DNA from: Pelagibius sp.
Lineage (GTDB): Bacteria; Pseudomonadota; Alphaproteobacteria; Kiloniellales; Kiloniellaceae
Length of the DNA stretch: 64,000 nucleotides
Assembly (NCBI RefSeq): GCF_028281305.1
Contig: NZ_JANQKD010000012.1
Coordinates: forward strand, 61,135 to 125,134
Direction: 5' to 3'
Below the pieces are notes generated by a model. That model saw only the letters and a list, made by a program, of their open reading frames with translations. It ran no database searches and was not told the origin of the DNA. The stretch's first letter is position 1. Each line of letters begins with the position of its first letter. Shown piece after piece: positions 1 through 8,207 of this stretch. Both the position numbers and the translations under genes were made by a program.

Positions 1-2388
1 GCGATGAGAGAGAGGCTCAGCGTTGGGATCGGAGCTGATCACGTCCTGGACATCACGACAGTCCAGCCGCATGAGCCAGTGATGCAGCATCTTTGCGACC
101 GGACCAATAAGAGTAGGCATGGTCGCTGGGAAGTACAGGAAGACCTCGACGAGCTTGACTACCCCGACCAGGGCTTGCAATGGGATCTCATCGATGTGGG
201 AGACACACCAGCTTAGGACGAGAGGAGCCGCCAGCGTAACTGCCCCGCGTAGTGACTCGGGAAGCCCAGGCGTGTCTTGGCCGCTTTCCAAGGGGACAGT
301 GTCAATCAGATCTTTGAGCGGCAGGGTGTCGATCGCTACTATCGCGCCCGTGATCTCCACAAGGAGTGCGCCGCCGTTGATGAGAAGCGAAAACGAGAGC
401 TTGTTGAGCAGGTTTAGCGATAGCTCTGAGCGGACGATTGCTAACAACGCATTACGCCGCCATGACCCATGTGAGCCTTCCGGCGAGAGCCGTTCGAGCA
501 GAGACAGCCATTCGGCGCCGTCCTCGCTGCGCTCAAGTGCCAACCTGCCCGCCATCTCAATGCCGCGCGCAAGATTGGGCGGCGCAGGCCTTGATAGGTT
601 GATGCTGTCGCAAAGATCGGGTGCTTCGTGGATACGCATGCCCACTGCCCAGTCGCGCAGCACGTCATGATAGAACGTGAATTGATCGCGCCTGGGCTCA
701 CTAAGGCTGAGCGAGGCCAGAAGCTGGGTTCTCGCATCCGAGTCCTCACTTAGTTCGATACGATCCTGGCCTGCCAGCGCCGTATCGGCGAGGGAGGCCA
801 GAATACGTTGGCGGGCGCGAACGTCCCCGTCTATCTCGCCGTCGCCCGTGCGCCACCAGTGTTCGGCGAGCGCGGCTTCAGTGCGAACGCCTGCAGCATC
901 CTTGACCATAAGGAGGCGCGACAGCCGATAAAGGTTGCGCGCTACGGCTGCTGCTGGATGACCCGTCCAGAGCAGAGTTCGCAGCTCGGGCGCTTGTTCC
1001 TTGAGATAGGCGATCTCGTCCTCGGAGAGATCGCCGACGTTGACGGGTTCGCCATAGCCAAGCACCGACCTTGCGTCATCGTCAAGCCAGTTGGCCTCGT
1101 CGCGATCAAACTCGGTCCGCGCCGTCACGATCACCGAAAAGCCATCGATCTTAGCGACTTCACGAAGAATGTCGTTCACCGTAATCCTCTGGCTCGGATC
1201 GATGAACATCTCGAGGCTATCAATGAAGAGGACGCCGCCACCGCTCGAGGCCAAATCGTTCAAAAATTCGCGGGCGGTGCTTGTAACTCCCAGGACCAGT
1301 GCCACCTGGGCCCAACCCCCCGCTGGTGTTCTGAGCGGATCGAGCACGATCGCGCGGGCCTCGCGGAGCACTTGGTCCGCAACATGACGGAGGACAGCGG
1401 ACTTGCCGACACCTGGTCCGCCGCGGATCTCTAAATAACGATGTTTGTCGCGGGCTTCGGTGACGGCCGCGACCGCAGTAGTGCGCGGCACATGGATGTG
1501 CGCGACAGTCTCGCCGATCTCGGCGAGTGCGTGGCGGGCCATCTCGTCGACTTTTGTGCGCGCGACGGCGAATTCAAGATCGCCGGCAAAACGAAGACCT
1601 TTGTCGACGATCTTCTTGCGAAGCGTCTCGCGATCAAGCGAGCCACCTGCCTTGGCAGTTTCGAGTGCGATCTCGATCAGCGTGCTCCAGAGCACATCAG
1701 CTTTTGCGTTGTCTTGCTGCGCCAAAACGAGGCGCGCCCGGTCAAGTACGTAGGTACGTACCAGCGGCGCGCTCGACTCGAAATCGAACTCGAGAATTTG
1801 GAAACGACGAATGATGCGCCAGATCACGTCATCATCGTCGTCAATGCCTGCAGCGACCAGATTGGTCCGGAAGCTGTTCACGAACTCGCGCATGTCAGGG
1901 CTTGCGACGCCTTTGGCATTTAGCCGGTTGAAGAACGCCGCGCTTGTGTTGACCGCGCGTGACCAGGAGAGTACGTCCTGATAGGGGCCAGATATCTTGT
2001 AGCTGGTACGCTGGGTAGCAACTGCCAGCTGGTGACGATCATCGCTCAGTTCGGAGCTTACTGCGGCCGTGGCAATCTGCTGGCAGACCTCCTCAAATAC
2101 GCTGTCCTTAGGCGAGAATCTGACCGTGCGCTTCGACTGGATTTCAAGGAGTGAGGGACCCGCTTCTGTGTTGCCATGAATGACGATGTCGTCGAGGGCG
2201 AAGCCTTCTTCGACGCCTTGGAAGCGAACGCACTCGAATTGGTTCCCGGGTAGGCCGCGAGGCTCTGCGCGCGCCAACATCGCCAGCAGATAGAAGGCAC
2301 CTAGCTCGCCTTCAATATAGACGCCTGCACCGCCGCGACCGACCGGACTTGAACCACTATCATTCTTATCTTGGGTGTTCTCGGTCAT
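1..2388 (-). CDS. Partial STAND NTPase with N-terminal PD-(D/E)xK-like domain (Avs-like defence candidate)
   Basis: An open frame of 796 codons runs off the left edge without a stop, so the C-terminus is missing. Seen: DDIVI near residues 66-70 followed by LEIQSK at 81-86, the D...ExQxK pattern of Cap4/DUF4297-like nucleases; Walker A GGPGVGKS at 323-330; Walker B VLFID at 386-390; a sensor-like VIVTAR at 419-424; and FYHDVLRDWA near 572-581, a pattern common at the end of STAND ATPase modules. The remainder looks helical. Known: Avs and related STAND proteins sense phage proteins through C-terminal repeats and trigger a nuclease. Inference: an abortive defence protein. The start is ATG at 2388 with GGAG close upstream; an in-frame ATG at 2418 lacks a Shine-Dalgarno. 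Base composition is visibly less GC-rich than the rest of the window, which fits transfer. The exact Avs class cannot be set without the missing end. Confidence 0.72.
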   Translation of the reverse strand, partial: MTENTQDKNDSGSSPVGRGGAGVYIEGELGAFYLLAMLARAEPRGLPGNQFECVRFQGVEEGFALDDIVIHGNTEAGPSLLEIQSKRTVRFSPKDSVFEEVCQQIATAAVSSELSDDRHQLAVATQRTSYKISGPYQDVLSWSRAVNTSAAFFNRLNAKGVASPDMREFVNSFRTNLVAAGIDDDDDVIWRIIRRFQILEFDFESSAPLVRTYVLDRARLVLAQQDNAKADVLWSTLIEIALETAKAGGSLDRETLRKKIVDKGLRFAGDLEFAVARTKVDEMARHALAEIGETVAHIHVPRTTAVAAVTEARDKHRYLEIRGGPGVGKSAVLRHVADQVLREARAIVLDPLRTPAGGWAQVALVLGVTSTAREFLNDLASSGGGVLFIDSLEMFIDPSQRITVNDILREVAKIDGFSVIVTARTEFDRDEANWLDDDARSVLGYGEPVNVGDLSEDEIAYLKEQAPELRTLLWTGHPAAAVARNLYRLSRLLMVKDAAGVRTEAALAEHWWRTGDGEIDGDVRARQRILASLADTALAGQDRIELSEDSDARTQLLASLSLSEPRRDQFTFYHDVLRDWAVGMRIHEAPDLCDSINLSRPAPPNLARGIEMAGRLALERSEDGAEWLSLLERLSPEGSHGSWRRNALLAIVRSELSLNLLNKLSFSLLINGGALLVEITGAIVAIDTLPLKDLIDTVPLESGQDTPGLPESLRGAVTLAAPLVLSWCVSHIDEIPLQALVGVVKLVEVFLYFPATMPTLIGPVAKMLHHWLMRLDCRDVQDVISSDPNAEPLSHR

Positions 2389-2633
2389 TGCTCCAAGATG
2401 CGCAGGAATGAGAAGCATGTCTAGAGAGCGGTGGACTACCCGGAGCCGCCTGCTTTCCAAGGTCCTCGATCAAAATCAGCTATCTGAGCCTCGGCAAAAC
2501 CCAGTCGCTCCGTGCCTGGTGCAGAATTGACGGTATTTGGCCCACCGAAGACAACAGATACCCAATCACACTATCAGGATTACTGCCAAGAGTGGACAAA
2601 CCGTAAGACCATTGTCCAGATTCATCTGGACGC
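2389..2633. other. Intergenic, no gene seen
   Basis: This stretch lies upstream of the STAND gene and downstream of the relic terminator. It should carry the STAND promoter, but I see no convincing -35/-10 pair. Short open frames here have no recognisable family or ribosome-binding site. Confidence 0.5.
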
Positions 2634-2660
2634 AAAAAACGGCGGGAAAACTCCCCGCCG
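2634..2660 (-). terminator. Intrinsic terminator left behind by a relic BMP gene
   Basis: On the minus strand a CGGCGGG/CCCGCCG stem (2654-2660 and 2640-2646) is followed by six T residues (2639-2634). It lies just downstream of the BMP-gene remnant, in the same relation as the hairpin at 6081-6106 to the intact BMP gene. Confidence 0.7.
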
Positions 2661-2688
2661 CTTTCATTTCGTCCCTGCCGCTTGCGGC

Positions 2689-2802
2689 TCAGACCGTTAC
2701 GCCCTCGACGGACCAGTCCATGGCGGGCAGGGTCTCGTCGGTCATGGTTACGCCGGCGGCGATGCGTTCCTTGCCGTCCTGGTCCTTGATCGGGCCGGTG
2801 AA
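2689..2802 (-). pseudogene. Remnant 3' end of a BMP-family substrate-binding protein gene
   Basis: Minus-strand translation gives 37 residues ending in TGA, beginning FTGPIKDQDGKER and running through AAGVTMTDE to MDWSVEGVTV. This aligns nearly residue for residue with the C-terminus of the intact BMP protein at 6132-7211 (FTGPINDQTGKER ... MDWYVEGVTA). Everything upstream of the FTGP segment is replaced by a palindromic-repeat fragment. It is therefore a truncated paralogue or partial duplication and not a functional gene. The coding drift (several substitutions, frame and stop kept) suggests it is not very recent. Confidence 0.8.
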
Positions 2803-2803
2803 A

Positions 2804-2858
2804 GATCGCTTTCGCGATTCCATCAAAACCCGATCTGCTCTGGGACCGGACCTGCTCT
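2804..2858. repeat. Partial palindromic repeat (family of 29237-29302)
   Basis: Contains GATCGCTTTCGCGATTCCAT and CCCGATCTGCTCT, matching one half of the complete element at 29237-29302, and then a second CCTGCTCTAA end. It abuts the BMP-gene remnant exactly where homology stops, so it marks the breakpoint. Confidence 0.65.
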
Positions 2859-2866
2859 AAGCAACA

Positions 2867-3751
2867 TCAGCCGTCCCTCCCAAACGCGTGCAGCAACCAC
2901 GCCTGCACGGCCGATGTCGCCTTGGTCGGCGGGCTGCTGTCGGGACGCACAAACCAATAGGCATGGCTGGCTGCGAGCGACGTCTCGAAGGGCGTGACCA
3001 GACGGCCAGCGGCGATATCGTCGGCCACGAGGAGGGAGCGGCCCAGCGCCACGCCTTGATGGTCCAGCACGGCTTGCAGGATGGCGCCGTCATCGCCCAG
3101 TCGCGGTCCCGGCTGCGGGTCCTGCGCGCAGCCCGCCGCGGCAAACCAGGCGTCCCAGTTTTCCGGAATGTCGCCGTAGAGCAGGACCGCGCGGCCAAGG
3201 TCGTCCGGCGCGGACAGGCCGAGCTTGCGCGCATAGTCAGGGGTGCAGACGGGCCGCACCGTCTCATCCGCGAGCTTGGTCGCCGCCAAATCGGGGGAGG
3301 GCGCCGGGCTGTAGCGGATCGCGGCATCAATGCCCTCCGCGGCAAAGTCCACCAGGTGGCGCGAGGCCGTGATCCGCAGGTCGATCCCGGGGTGCGCCGC
3401 CATAAAGCGCCCGAGGCGCGGCGCGAACCAGCGGGTCGCAACGGAGGGCAGCATCGAGAGGATCACCACCTGATCCGAGCGCGTGGCCTCGGCAACCGCT
3501 GCCCATGTCCGGGCGAAGGCATCGGCAAGCTGGTCGGCCAGCCGCTGTCCGGCTGATGTCACCGTCAAGCGGGCGCCGTTCCGGGTGAAGAGCGCGACAC
3601 CCAGGACCGCTTCGAGATCCGCAACCTGCCGGGACACCCCGCTTTGGGTGATCCCAAGCTCTGTCCCGGCGGCGGTGAAACTGCCGCAACGGGCCGCAGC
3701 CTCGAAGACCTGGAGCGATCGGAGCGGGATTTTAGCATGAGTCTGGCGCAT
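2867..3751 (-). CDS. LysR-family transcriptional regulator (GcvA-like)
   Basis: About 294 residues from the ATG at 3751; an upstream ATG at 3784 would add 11 residues. The N-terminal winged helix shows the GcvA-type pattern LRSLQVFEAAARCGSFTAAG, then ELGITQSGVSRQV and LFTRNG. The rest fits the LysR substrate-binding domain (SVATRWFAPRLGRF, then AIRYSPAPSPDL). It is transcribed away from the GntP-like permease with only about 80 bases between them, the classic arrangement for a LysR protein controlling the divergent gene. An ATGA-N7-TCAT dyad in that gap is a possible site. The effector is unknown; a substrate of the permease is the natural guess. Confidence 0.88.
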   Translation of the reverse strand: MRQTHAKIPLRSLQVFEAAARCGSFTAAGTELGITQSGVSRQVADLEAVLGVALFTRNGARLTVTSAGQRLADQLADAFARTWAAVAEATRSDQVVILSMLPSVATRWFAPRLGRFMAAHPGIDLRITASRHLVDFAAEGIDAAIRYSPAPSPDLAATKLADETVRPVCTPDYARKLGLSAPDDLGRAVLLYGDIPENWDAWFAAAGCAQDPQPGPRLGDDGAILQAVLDHQGVALGRSLLVADDIAAGRLVTPFETSLAASHAYWFVRPDSSPPTKATSAVQAWLLHAFGRDG

Positions 3752-3831
3752 GGTAATGCCGGGTTTTCTCATTTCTACGAGCAACTATCGCAGCTTATCA
3801 TGAGCCATATTCATCTTACAGGCCTTCCGAC

Positions 3832-5043
3832 ATGGCAGAGACCACGACCTCCACCGCTCATCCCGCCGCCCGTTCGCAATGGCTTCCGGACCTTCCCCTG
3901 GTCGTCTGGATGGTGCTGCTGACGCTTCTGCTCGGCCTTGCCAGCGGTCTCGGTGCGGCGGAGATGATCTCCACCTTCAACACCGGGTTTGGCTGGGCCT
4001 TGGGCGAGTTCGCCCTGATCCTGCTGCCATCCTTCACGATGGCGGCGGCCCTGTCCTGCCGGAACGTGGCGTCGGAGGCGGCCGGGCGCAGCGCCGCCCT
4101 GGCATCGCCTGTTGCGGGTGCCGCCATGATCTGCCCCGACACGGCCTATGCCGCGCTCGCCCCGGCGGCCGGGCGCTACAAGCTCGATCTGGCGTTCGGG
4201 GCCTATGCCGGGTTCAAACTGCTCTATCCCGCAGGGCCATTGATTGTGGCAGTGGGCCTGGGCGCGGCCAGCACGGCTGGTGCACAGCCCGCCATGCTGC
4301 TCCTGTTCGGTGTCCTGCTGACGCTGCCGGTCTGGGCCGCCGGGGCGATCTGGGGACGCTTCGCCGTCGGCAGGACCGCGGATGGGACCGAAGAAGAGAC
4401 GGATCACCACGAAGGACGGCTGTGGATCGCCGCCGCGCCCTTTGCTGTCCTGACCGCCCTGCTCGTTTTGGGCGGCCTGGTCGGACAGAGCGGTATCGGC
4501 GCTCTTGATTTCCTGTTCACACCGAAAGGGGCATTGATCGCCGCGGCGGTCCTTGCTCTGTTGCAAACGCCCGCTGCCGAGCGCCGCGCCTGCCTCGACA
4601 GCGCCGTGCGGCGCACCGGCTCGCTCTTGCTGGTGATCGGCGCGGCCAGCGCCTTCGGGGCCGTGGTGACGGGGCTGGTGCCGCTGAACCAACTGGCGCC
4701 GACAGGAAGCGGGCTGCTGACGCTGGTGGCGCTTTTCGGCCTGACGGTGATCTTCAAACTGGCGCAGGGGTCCTCGATGGCGACCTTCGCCGCCGTCGCC
4801 CCGGTGGCCGCCCCTGTCGTGGCGGCAAGCGGGGCCGATCCCATCGCCGCCGTCTTTGCGATCTGCCTCGGCTCCTTCATCGCGATTCTGCCGAATGACA
4901 GTTACTACTGGCTGGTGCGCCGCGATGCCTTCGAACACGAGGCAAGCGAGGCGCGGGTGATCCGCATTCTGGCCGGCGGTGCGGTCATGCAGGCGCTGGT
5001 CGGCATGGCCCTGTTGCTGACAGTGGTCGGTCTGTGGCCGTGA
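3832..5043 (+). CDS. GntP-family-like organic acid/sugar-acid permease
   Basis: 403 residues, very hydrophobic, with about 10-12 predicted membrane segments. Near the C-terminus it has QGSSMATFAAVAPVAAPV and then ILPNDSYYWLV, which match the G-S-S...A and N-D-S-x-F/Y-W motifs of gluconate/GntP-type proton symporters. Known family members import gluconate, idonate, hydroxy acids or D-serine; the substrate here cannot be read from sequence. It stands alone on the plus strand, divergent from a LysR regulator that probably controls it. A distant ion-transporter superfamily member with similar motifs is the main alternative. Confidence 0.72.
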   Translation: MAETTTSTAHPAARSQWLPDLPLVVWMVLLTLLLGLASGLGAAEMISTFNTGFGWALGEFALILLPSFTMAAALSCRNVASEAAGRSAALASPVAGAAMICPDTAYAALAPAAGRYKLDLAFGAYAGFKLLYPAGPLIVAVGLGAASTAGAQPAMLLLFGVLLTLPVWAAGAIWGRFAVGRTADGTEEETDHHEGRLWIAAAPFAVLTALLVLGGLVGQSGIGALDFLFTPKGALIAAAVLALLQTPAAERRACLDSAVRRTGSLLLVIGAASAFGAVVTGLVPLNQLAPTGSGLLTLVALFGLTVIFKLAQGSSMATFAAVAPVAAPVVAASGADPIAAVFAICLGSFIAILPNDSYYWLVRRDAFEHEASEARVIRILAGGAVMQALVGMALLLTVVGLWP

Positions 5044-5143
5044 CCCCCTTTCGCACGCCAATCGACAGGGACGCAAAGGCCATCACCGCAATCGACACAG
5101 CCGGCCTTGCAACCGGACATGCAGCGGAGCCGGGGTGCGTCGG

Positions 5144-5935
5144 CTAAAGGCGCAGAGCGTCCCGCAACATAACGACATCCTCGTCCAGCTCACGCACAAG
5201 ATCCCAACAACTTCGCTGGCTGCCTTCCGGAAAGCGTAGATCGATGCAGATACGCTCGCGCTCCGGCACGTCGAGGAAGATGTGAAGCTCTTCAACAGTG
5301 CACTCGGCCCGACGGGGCGGATCACGATGTTGGTCATAGCGGAAGTCCGCCTCCAGCTGGACATCCCGACCCTCGACCCTATGGAGTACTTCGGCATCTT
5401 CAGGGAGCAGCGGCGCCGCTTTGCCGGGGCCGGCACAGAGCGCAAACCAGAAGGGCGGGCCGGTTCGTTTGACGATATTCAACAAGGTAAACTGGTGGGA
5501 CGCACGCGCCTCCAGCACGACTGACCGGTCCCGATCAGACCTCTCAGCCGCCACTTCATAAGGTTCGATGTAATCAAACTCCGTCCGGAAGCCGACGATA
5601 TCCGCCAAGGCGTAGCCAATGCCGATCTGGGCGATGCTTACGGCAATCCCGAAAAGGATGAGGACCATCCCTTGCCCGAGCTTGGCTGCAAAGCCGCCTG
5701 AACGCCCCTTGGCGGCGGCATGCCTTGAAGACAGTGAGTAGTAGAGCGCAACGAGTGAGATAAGAAAAACGCCAAGAACCGCGGTCGCCGTAGAGAGATC
5801 GAAGATCATCGGTTCTGGACCAAGGGCGCGCGCCATCCAAGCCGCACCCAGGGCAATGGCCACCGCGGCGGCCGTCCAGAAATACACCTTTCGCGAATAC
5901 TGCGGAATGGCCACAGTTCGTTGACTCCGAAGCAC
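5144..5935 (-). CDS. Hypothetical membrane protein with three N-terminal TM segments
   Basis: 263 residues. Three hydrophobic stretches (about residues 19-37, 48-67 and 88-112) are followed by a soluble domain of about 150 residues rich in acidic and basic residues, ending in VRELDEDVVMLRDALRL. No family is recognised. The gene stands alone between a convergent permease gene and two palindromic repeats. Its GC content and codon use look somewhat lower and less biased than those of neighbouring operons. Cys residues near 190, 234, 248 and 255 show no clear metal-binding spacing. Confidence 0.6.
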   Translation of the reverse strand: MLRSQRTVAIPQYSRKVYFWTAAAVAIALGAAWMARALGPEPMIFDLSTATAVLGVFLISLVALYYSLSSRHAAAKGRSGGFAAKLGQGMVLILFGIAVSIAQIGIGYALADIVGFRTEFDYIEPYEVAAERSDRDRSVVLEARASHQFTLLNIVKRTGPPFWFALCAGPGKAAPLLPEDAEVLHRVEGRDVQLEADFRYDQHRDPPRRAECTVEELHIFLDVPERERICIDLRFPEGSQRSCWDLVRELDEDVVMLRDALRL

Positions 5936-5938
5936 CTT

Positions 5939-6001
5939 GAGCAGATCCGGGTTTGATGGAATCGCGAAGGCGATCCATCCAACACGGTGAATCTGCTCTA
6001 A
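5939..6001. repeat. Palindromic repeat element, GATGGATCGC core
   Basis: Read on the minus strand it begins TTAGAGCAGATTCACC and ends GGATCTGCTC, with an inner GATGGATCGCCTTCGCGATTCCATC dyad. It is the same family as 29237-29302. It starts just upstream of the membrane-protein start codon and lies next to a second element with shared ends and a different core. Confidence 0.75.
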
Positions 6002-6011
6002 TTCTTAAGTG

Positions 6012-6076
6012 TAGAGCGGATTCACATGCTCAGACGCAAACACGAAAGTGTTTCCGTCTGAACATGATCCGCTCTA
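6012..6076. repeat. Palindromic repeat element, CAGACG..CGTCTG core
   Basis: Begins TAGAGCGGATTCACATG and ends ACATGATCCGCTCTA. The inner arms CAGACGCAAACAC and GTGTTTCCGTCTG pair with one mismatch across a 4-base loop. The first 14 bases are identical to those of the element at 29238, but the core is unrelated. Confidence 0.78.
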
Positions 6077-6080
6077 AGCA

Positions 6081-6106
6081 AACAGCGGGGAAAAATCCCC
6101 GCTGTT
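6081..6106 (-). terminator. Hairpin terminator after the BMP transporter operon
   Basis: Perfect 10-bp inverted repeat AACAGCGGGG/CCCCGCTGTT with a 6-base loop, 26 bases beyond the stop codon of the binding-protein gene. On the minus strand a short T-run follows. Confidence 0.75.
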
Positions 6107-6131
6107 TTCGTACCCTTACCGCCGATAGGCG

Positions 6132-7211
6132 TTACGCCGTCACGCCCTCGACGTACCAGTCCATGGTGAGCAGGGCCTCGTCGGTCATGGTCACGCCGGC
6201 GGGGACGCGCTCCTTGCCGGTCTGGTCGTTGATGGGGCCGGTGAAGGCGTGGTGGCTGCCGTCGAGGATGCCCTTGCGCACGGTCTCCGCCGCTTCCACC
6301 ACCTCGGCCGGCAGGCGCTCGTTGTAGGGGGACATCTCCACCATGCCCTCCTTCATGCCCTGCCAGACGTTGGTGGTCTGCCAGGTGCCGTCCAGCACCG
6401 CGGCGGTGCGCGCGATGTAGTAGGGCGCCCAGACGTCGAGGATGGCCGTCGCATGATGCTCCGGCGCGAAGGACGACATGTCGGAGGCCTGGCCGAAGCA
6501 CCAGACGCCGCGGGCGCCGGCGGTCTGGATCGGCGCTGCGCTGTCGGTGTGCTGGGTGATGACGTCGCAGCCCTGGTCGATCAGCACCTTGGCGGCATCG
6601 GCCTCCTTGCCCGGATCGAACCAGGAGTTCACCCAGACCACGGAGATCTCCGCATCCGGCCTCACCTTGCGGGCGGCGAGGATGAAGGCGTTGGTGCCCA
6701 TCACCACCTCCGGAATGGGGAAGGAGGCGATGTAGCCGAACTTGCCGGTCTCGGTCAGGTGCCCGGCGATGGTGCCGATGACCGCGCGCCCTTCGTAGAA
6801 GCGCGCGTTGTAGGCGGAGACATTCGGCGCGGTCTTGAAGCCCGTCGCATGCTCGAACTTCACGTCCGGGAACTGCTTGGCGACCTTGATGGTCGGGTTC
6901 ATGTAGCCGAAGGACGTGGTGAAGATCAGCTTGTTGCCGGCGGCGGCGAGCTGGCGGATGACGCGCTCGCTGTCCGCCTCCGGCACGCTTTCGACATAGG
7001 TGGTCTCCACCTTGTCGCCGAACTCCTTCTCCACGGCCTTGCGGCCGACGTCGTGGCCGTGGGTCCAGCCGAAGTCGCCGATGGGCCCGACGTAGACGAA
7101 GCCAACCTTCAGCGGATCGGCGGCGAAGGCGGCACGGCTTCCCAGGCCGAGCGCACCCGCCGCAGCGGTACTGCCCGCCAGGAAATGGCGGCGTGACAGG
7201 GTCTTGAACAT
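6132..7211 (-). CDS. BMP-family periplasmic binding protein of a purine/nucleoside-type ABC importer
   Basis: 359 residues. The N-terminus SRRHFLAGSTAAAGA is a twin-arginine signal with cleavage likely after AAFA. The mature part begins KVGFVYVGPIGDFGWTHGHD, the Bmp/PnrA signature, and continues with FATSFG-like segments typical of basic membrane lipoprotein family receptors. The family binds nucleosides and purines. It is the last gene of the uraH-xdhA-xdhB-ATPase-permease-permease operon, 60 bases after a permease, so a purine base, nucleoside or urate ligand is likely by context. A relic copy of its 3' end lies at 2689-2802. Confidence 0.9.
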   Translation of the reverse strand: MFKTLSRRHFLAGSTAAAGALGLGSRAAFAADPLKVGFVYVGPIGDFGWTHGHDVGRKAVEKEFGDKVETTYVESVPEADSERVIRQLAAAGNKLIFTTSFGYMNPTIKVAKQFPDVKFEHATGFKTAPNVSAYNARFYEGRAVIGTIAGHLTETGKFGYIASFPIPEVVMGTNAFILAARKVRPDAEISVVWVNSWFDPGKEADAAKVLIDQGCDVITQHTDSAAPIQTAGARGVWCFGQASDMSSFAPEHHATAILDVWAPYYIARTAAVLDGTWQTTNVWQGMKEGMVEMSPYNERLPAEVVEAAETVRKGILDGSHHAFTGPINDQTGKERVPAGVTMTDEALLTMDWYVEGVTA

Positions 7212-7271
7212 TCTTCTGAGCCTCCTAGTGATGGGGTTCTTTCCCGGTGTCCCCTAGTGCAAATCCTTGCT

Positions 7272-8201
7272 CTATGTTGATGGCCTAAAAGGCTTGCCGA
7301 GGCAAGCCGGAGCATCGAGACGGCCCTTCCAAGGGCCGGCGGCGATGATCGTCAGTACAAGAATGGTCGCGAGATAAGGCAGCATGGACATCACCTGGGC
7401 CGGAATGTCGAAGCCGCCCGCGCCCTGCATGTAGAGCTGCAGGATGGTGACGCCGCCGAAAAGGTAGGCACCGGCCAAGAGGCGCCAGGGCCGCCAGGAA
7501 GCGAAGACCACCAGGGCCAGCGCGATCCAGCCGCGCCCGGCCGTCATCCCTTCGTTCCACAGCGGCGTGTAGACGAGGGAGAGGAAGGCGCCGCCAAGGC
7601 CCGCCATGGCGCCGCCGAAGAGGACGGCGCGGTAACGCACGGCGATGACATCGTATCCGATGGAGTGTGCCGAGATGTCGGACTCGCCCACCGCGCGCAG
7701 GATCATGCCGGCCCGCGACTTCTTCAGGAACCAGGCGACCGCGGCGACGGCGAAGATCGAGAGGTAGATCAGGGCGTCGTGGCCGAAGAGCAGCGGTCCG
7801 ATCAGCGGCAGGTCGCTGACGCCGGGCAGCATCAGCTTGGGCAGCGGCTCCACCGGGATGCCGATGAAGCCGACGCCGAGCAGCGCGGAAAGGCCGAGCC
7901 CGAAGATGGTGAGGGCCAAGCCCGTGGCCACCTGGTTGGCGGCCAGGGTGAGGGTCAGCACGCCGAAGATGAAGGCCATGGCCATGCCCGCCGCGGCGCC
8001 GGCCAGCACGCCCAGGGTGCCGGAGCCGGTGGTGACGGCGACGCCGAAGGCGGCGACGGCGCCCAGGATCATCATGCCCTCGACACCGAGGTTAAGGACG
8101 CCGGATTTTTCGACCACCAGTTCGCCCAGGGCCGCGAAGAGCAACGGCGTCGCCGAGCCGATGACGGTAAGGAGCACGAGGGCGACGGCATCGATGGGCA
8201 T
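7272..8201 (-). CDS. ABC transporter permease, BMP/nucleoside type (second permease)
   Basis: 309 residues with about 8-10 hydrophobic segments. The N-terminal half carries LGELVVEKSGVLNLGVEGMM, the hallmark of this permease class (ABC-2 subgroup shared with branched-chain and ribose systems), and the middle has VGESDISAHSIGYDV. It lies 6 bases after the partner permease and forms the inner-membrane channel with it. Substrate is inferred from the neighbouring xanthine dehydrogenase genes to be a purine or nucleoside. Confidence 0.92.
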   Translation of the reverse strand: MPIDAVALVLLTVIGSATPLLFAALGELVVEKSGVLNLGVEGMMILGAVAAFGVAVTTGSGTLGVLAGAAAGMAMAFIFGVLTLTLAANQVATGLALTIFGLGLSALLGVGFIGIPVEPLPKLMLPGVSDLPLIGPLLFGHDALIYLSIFAVAAVAWFLKKSRAGMILRAVGESDISAHSIGYDVIAVRYRAVLFGGAMAGLGGAFLSLVYTPLWNEGMTAGRGWIALALVVFASWRPWRLLAGAYLFGGVTILQLYMQGAGGFDIPAQVMSMLPYLATILVLTIIAAGPWKGRLDAPACLGKPFRPST

Positions 8202-8207
8202 GGGCGT

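Noticed and set aside
2512..2997. Plus-strand 161-codon gene over the relic region
   Set aside because: It crosses a terminator, a recognisable minus-strand BMP remnant and a palindromic repeat, and shows no motif of its own.
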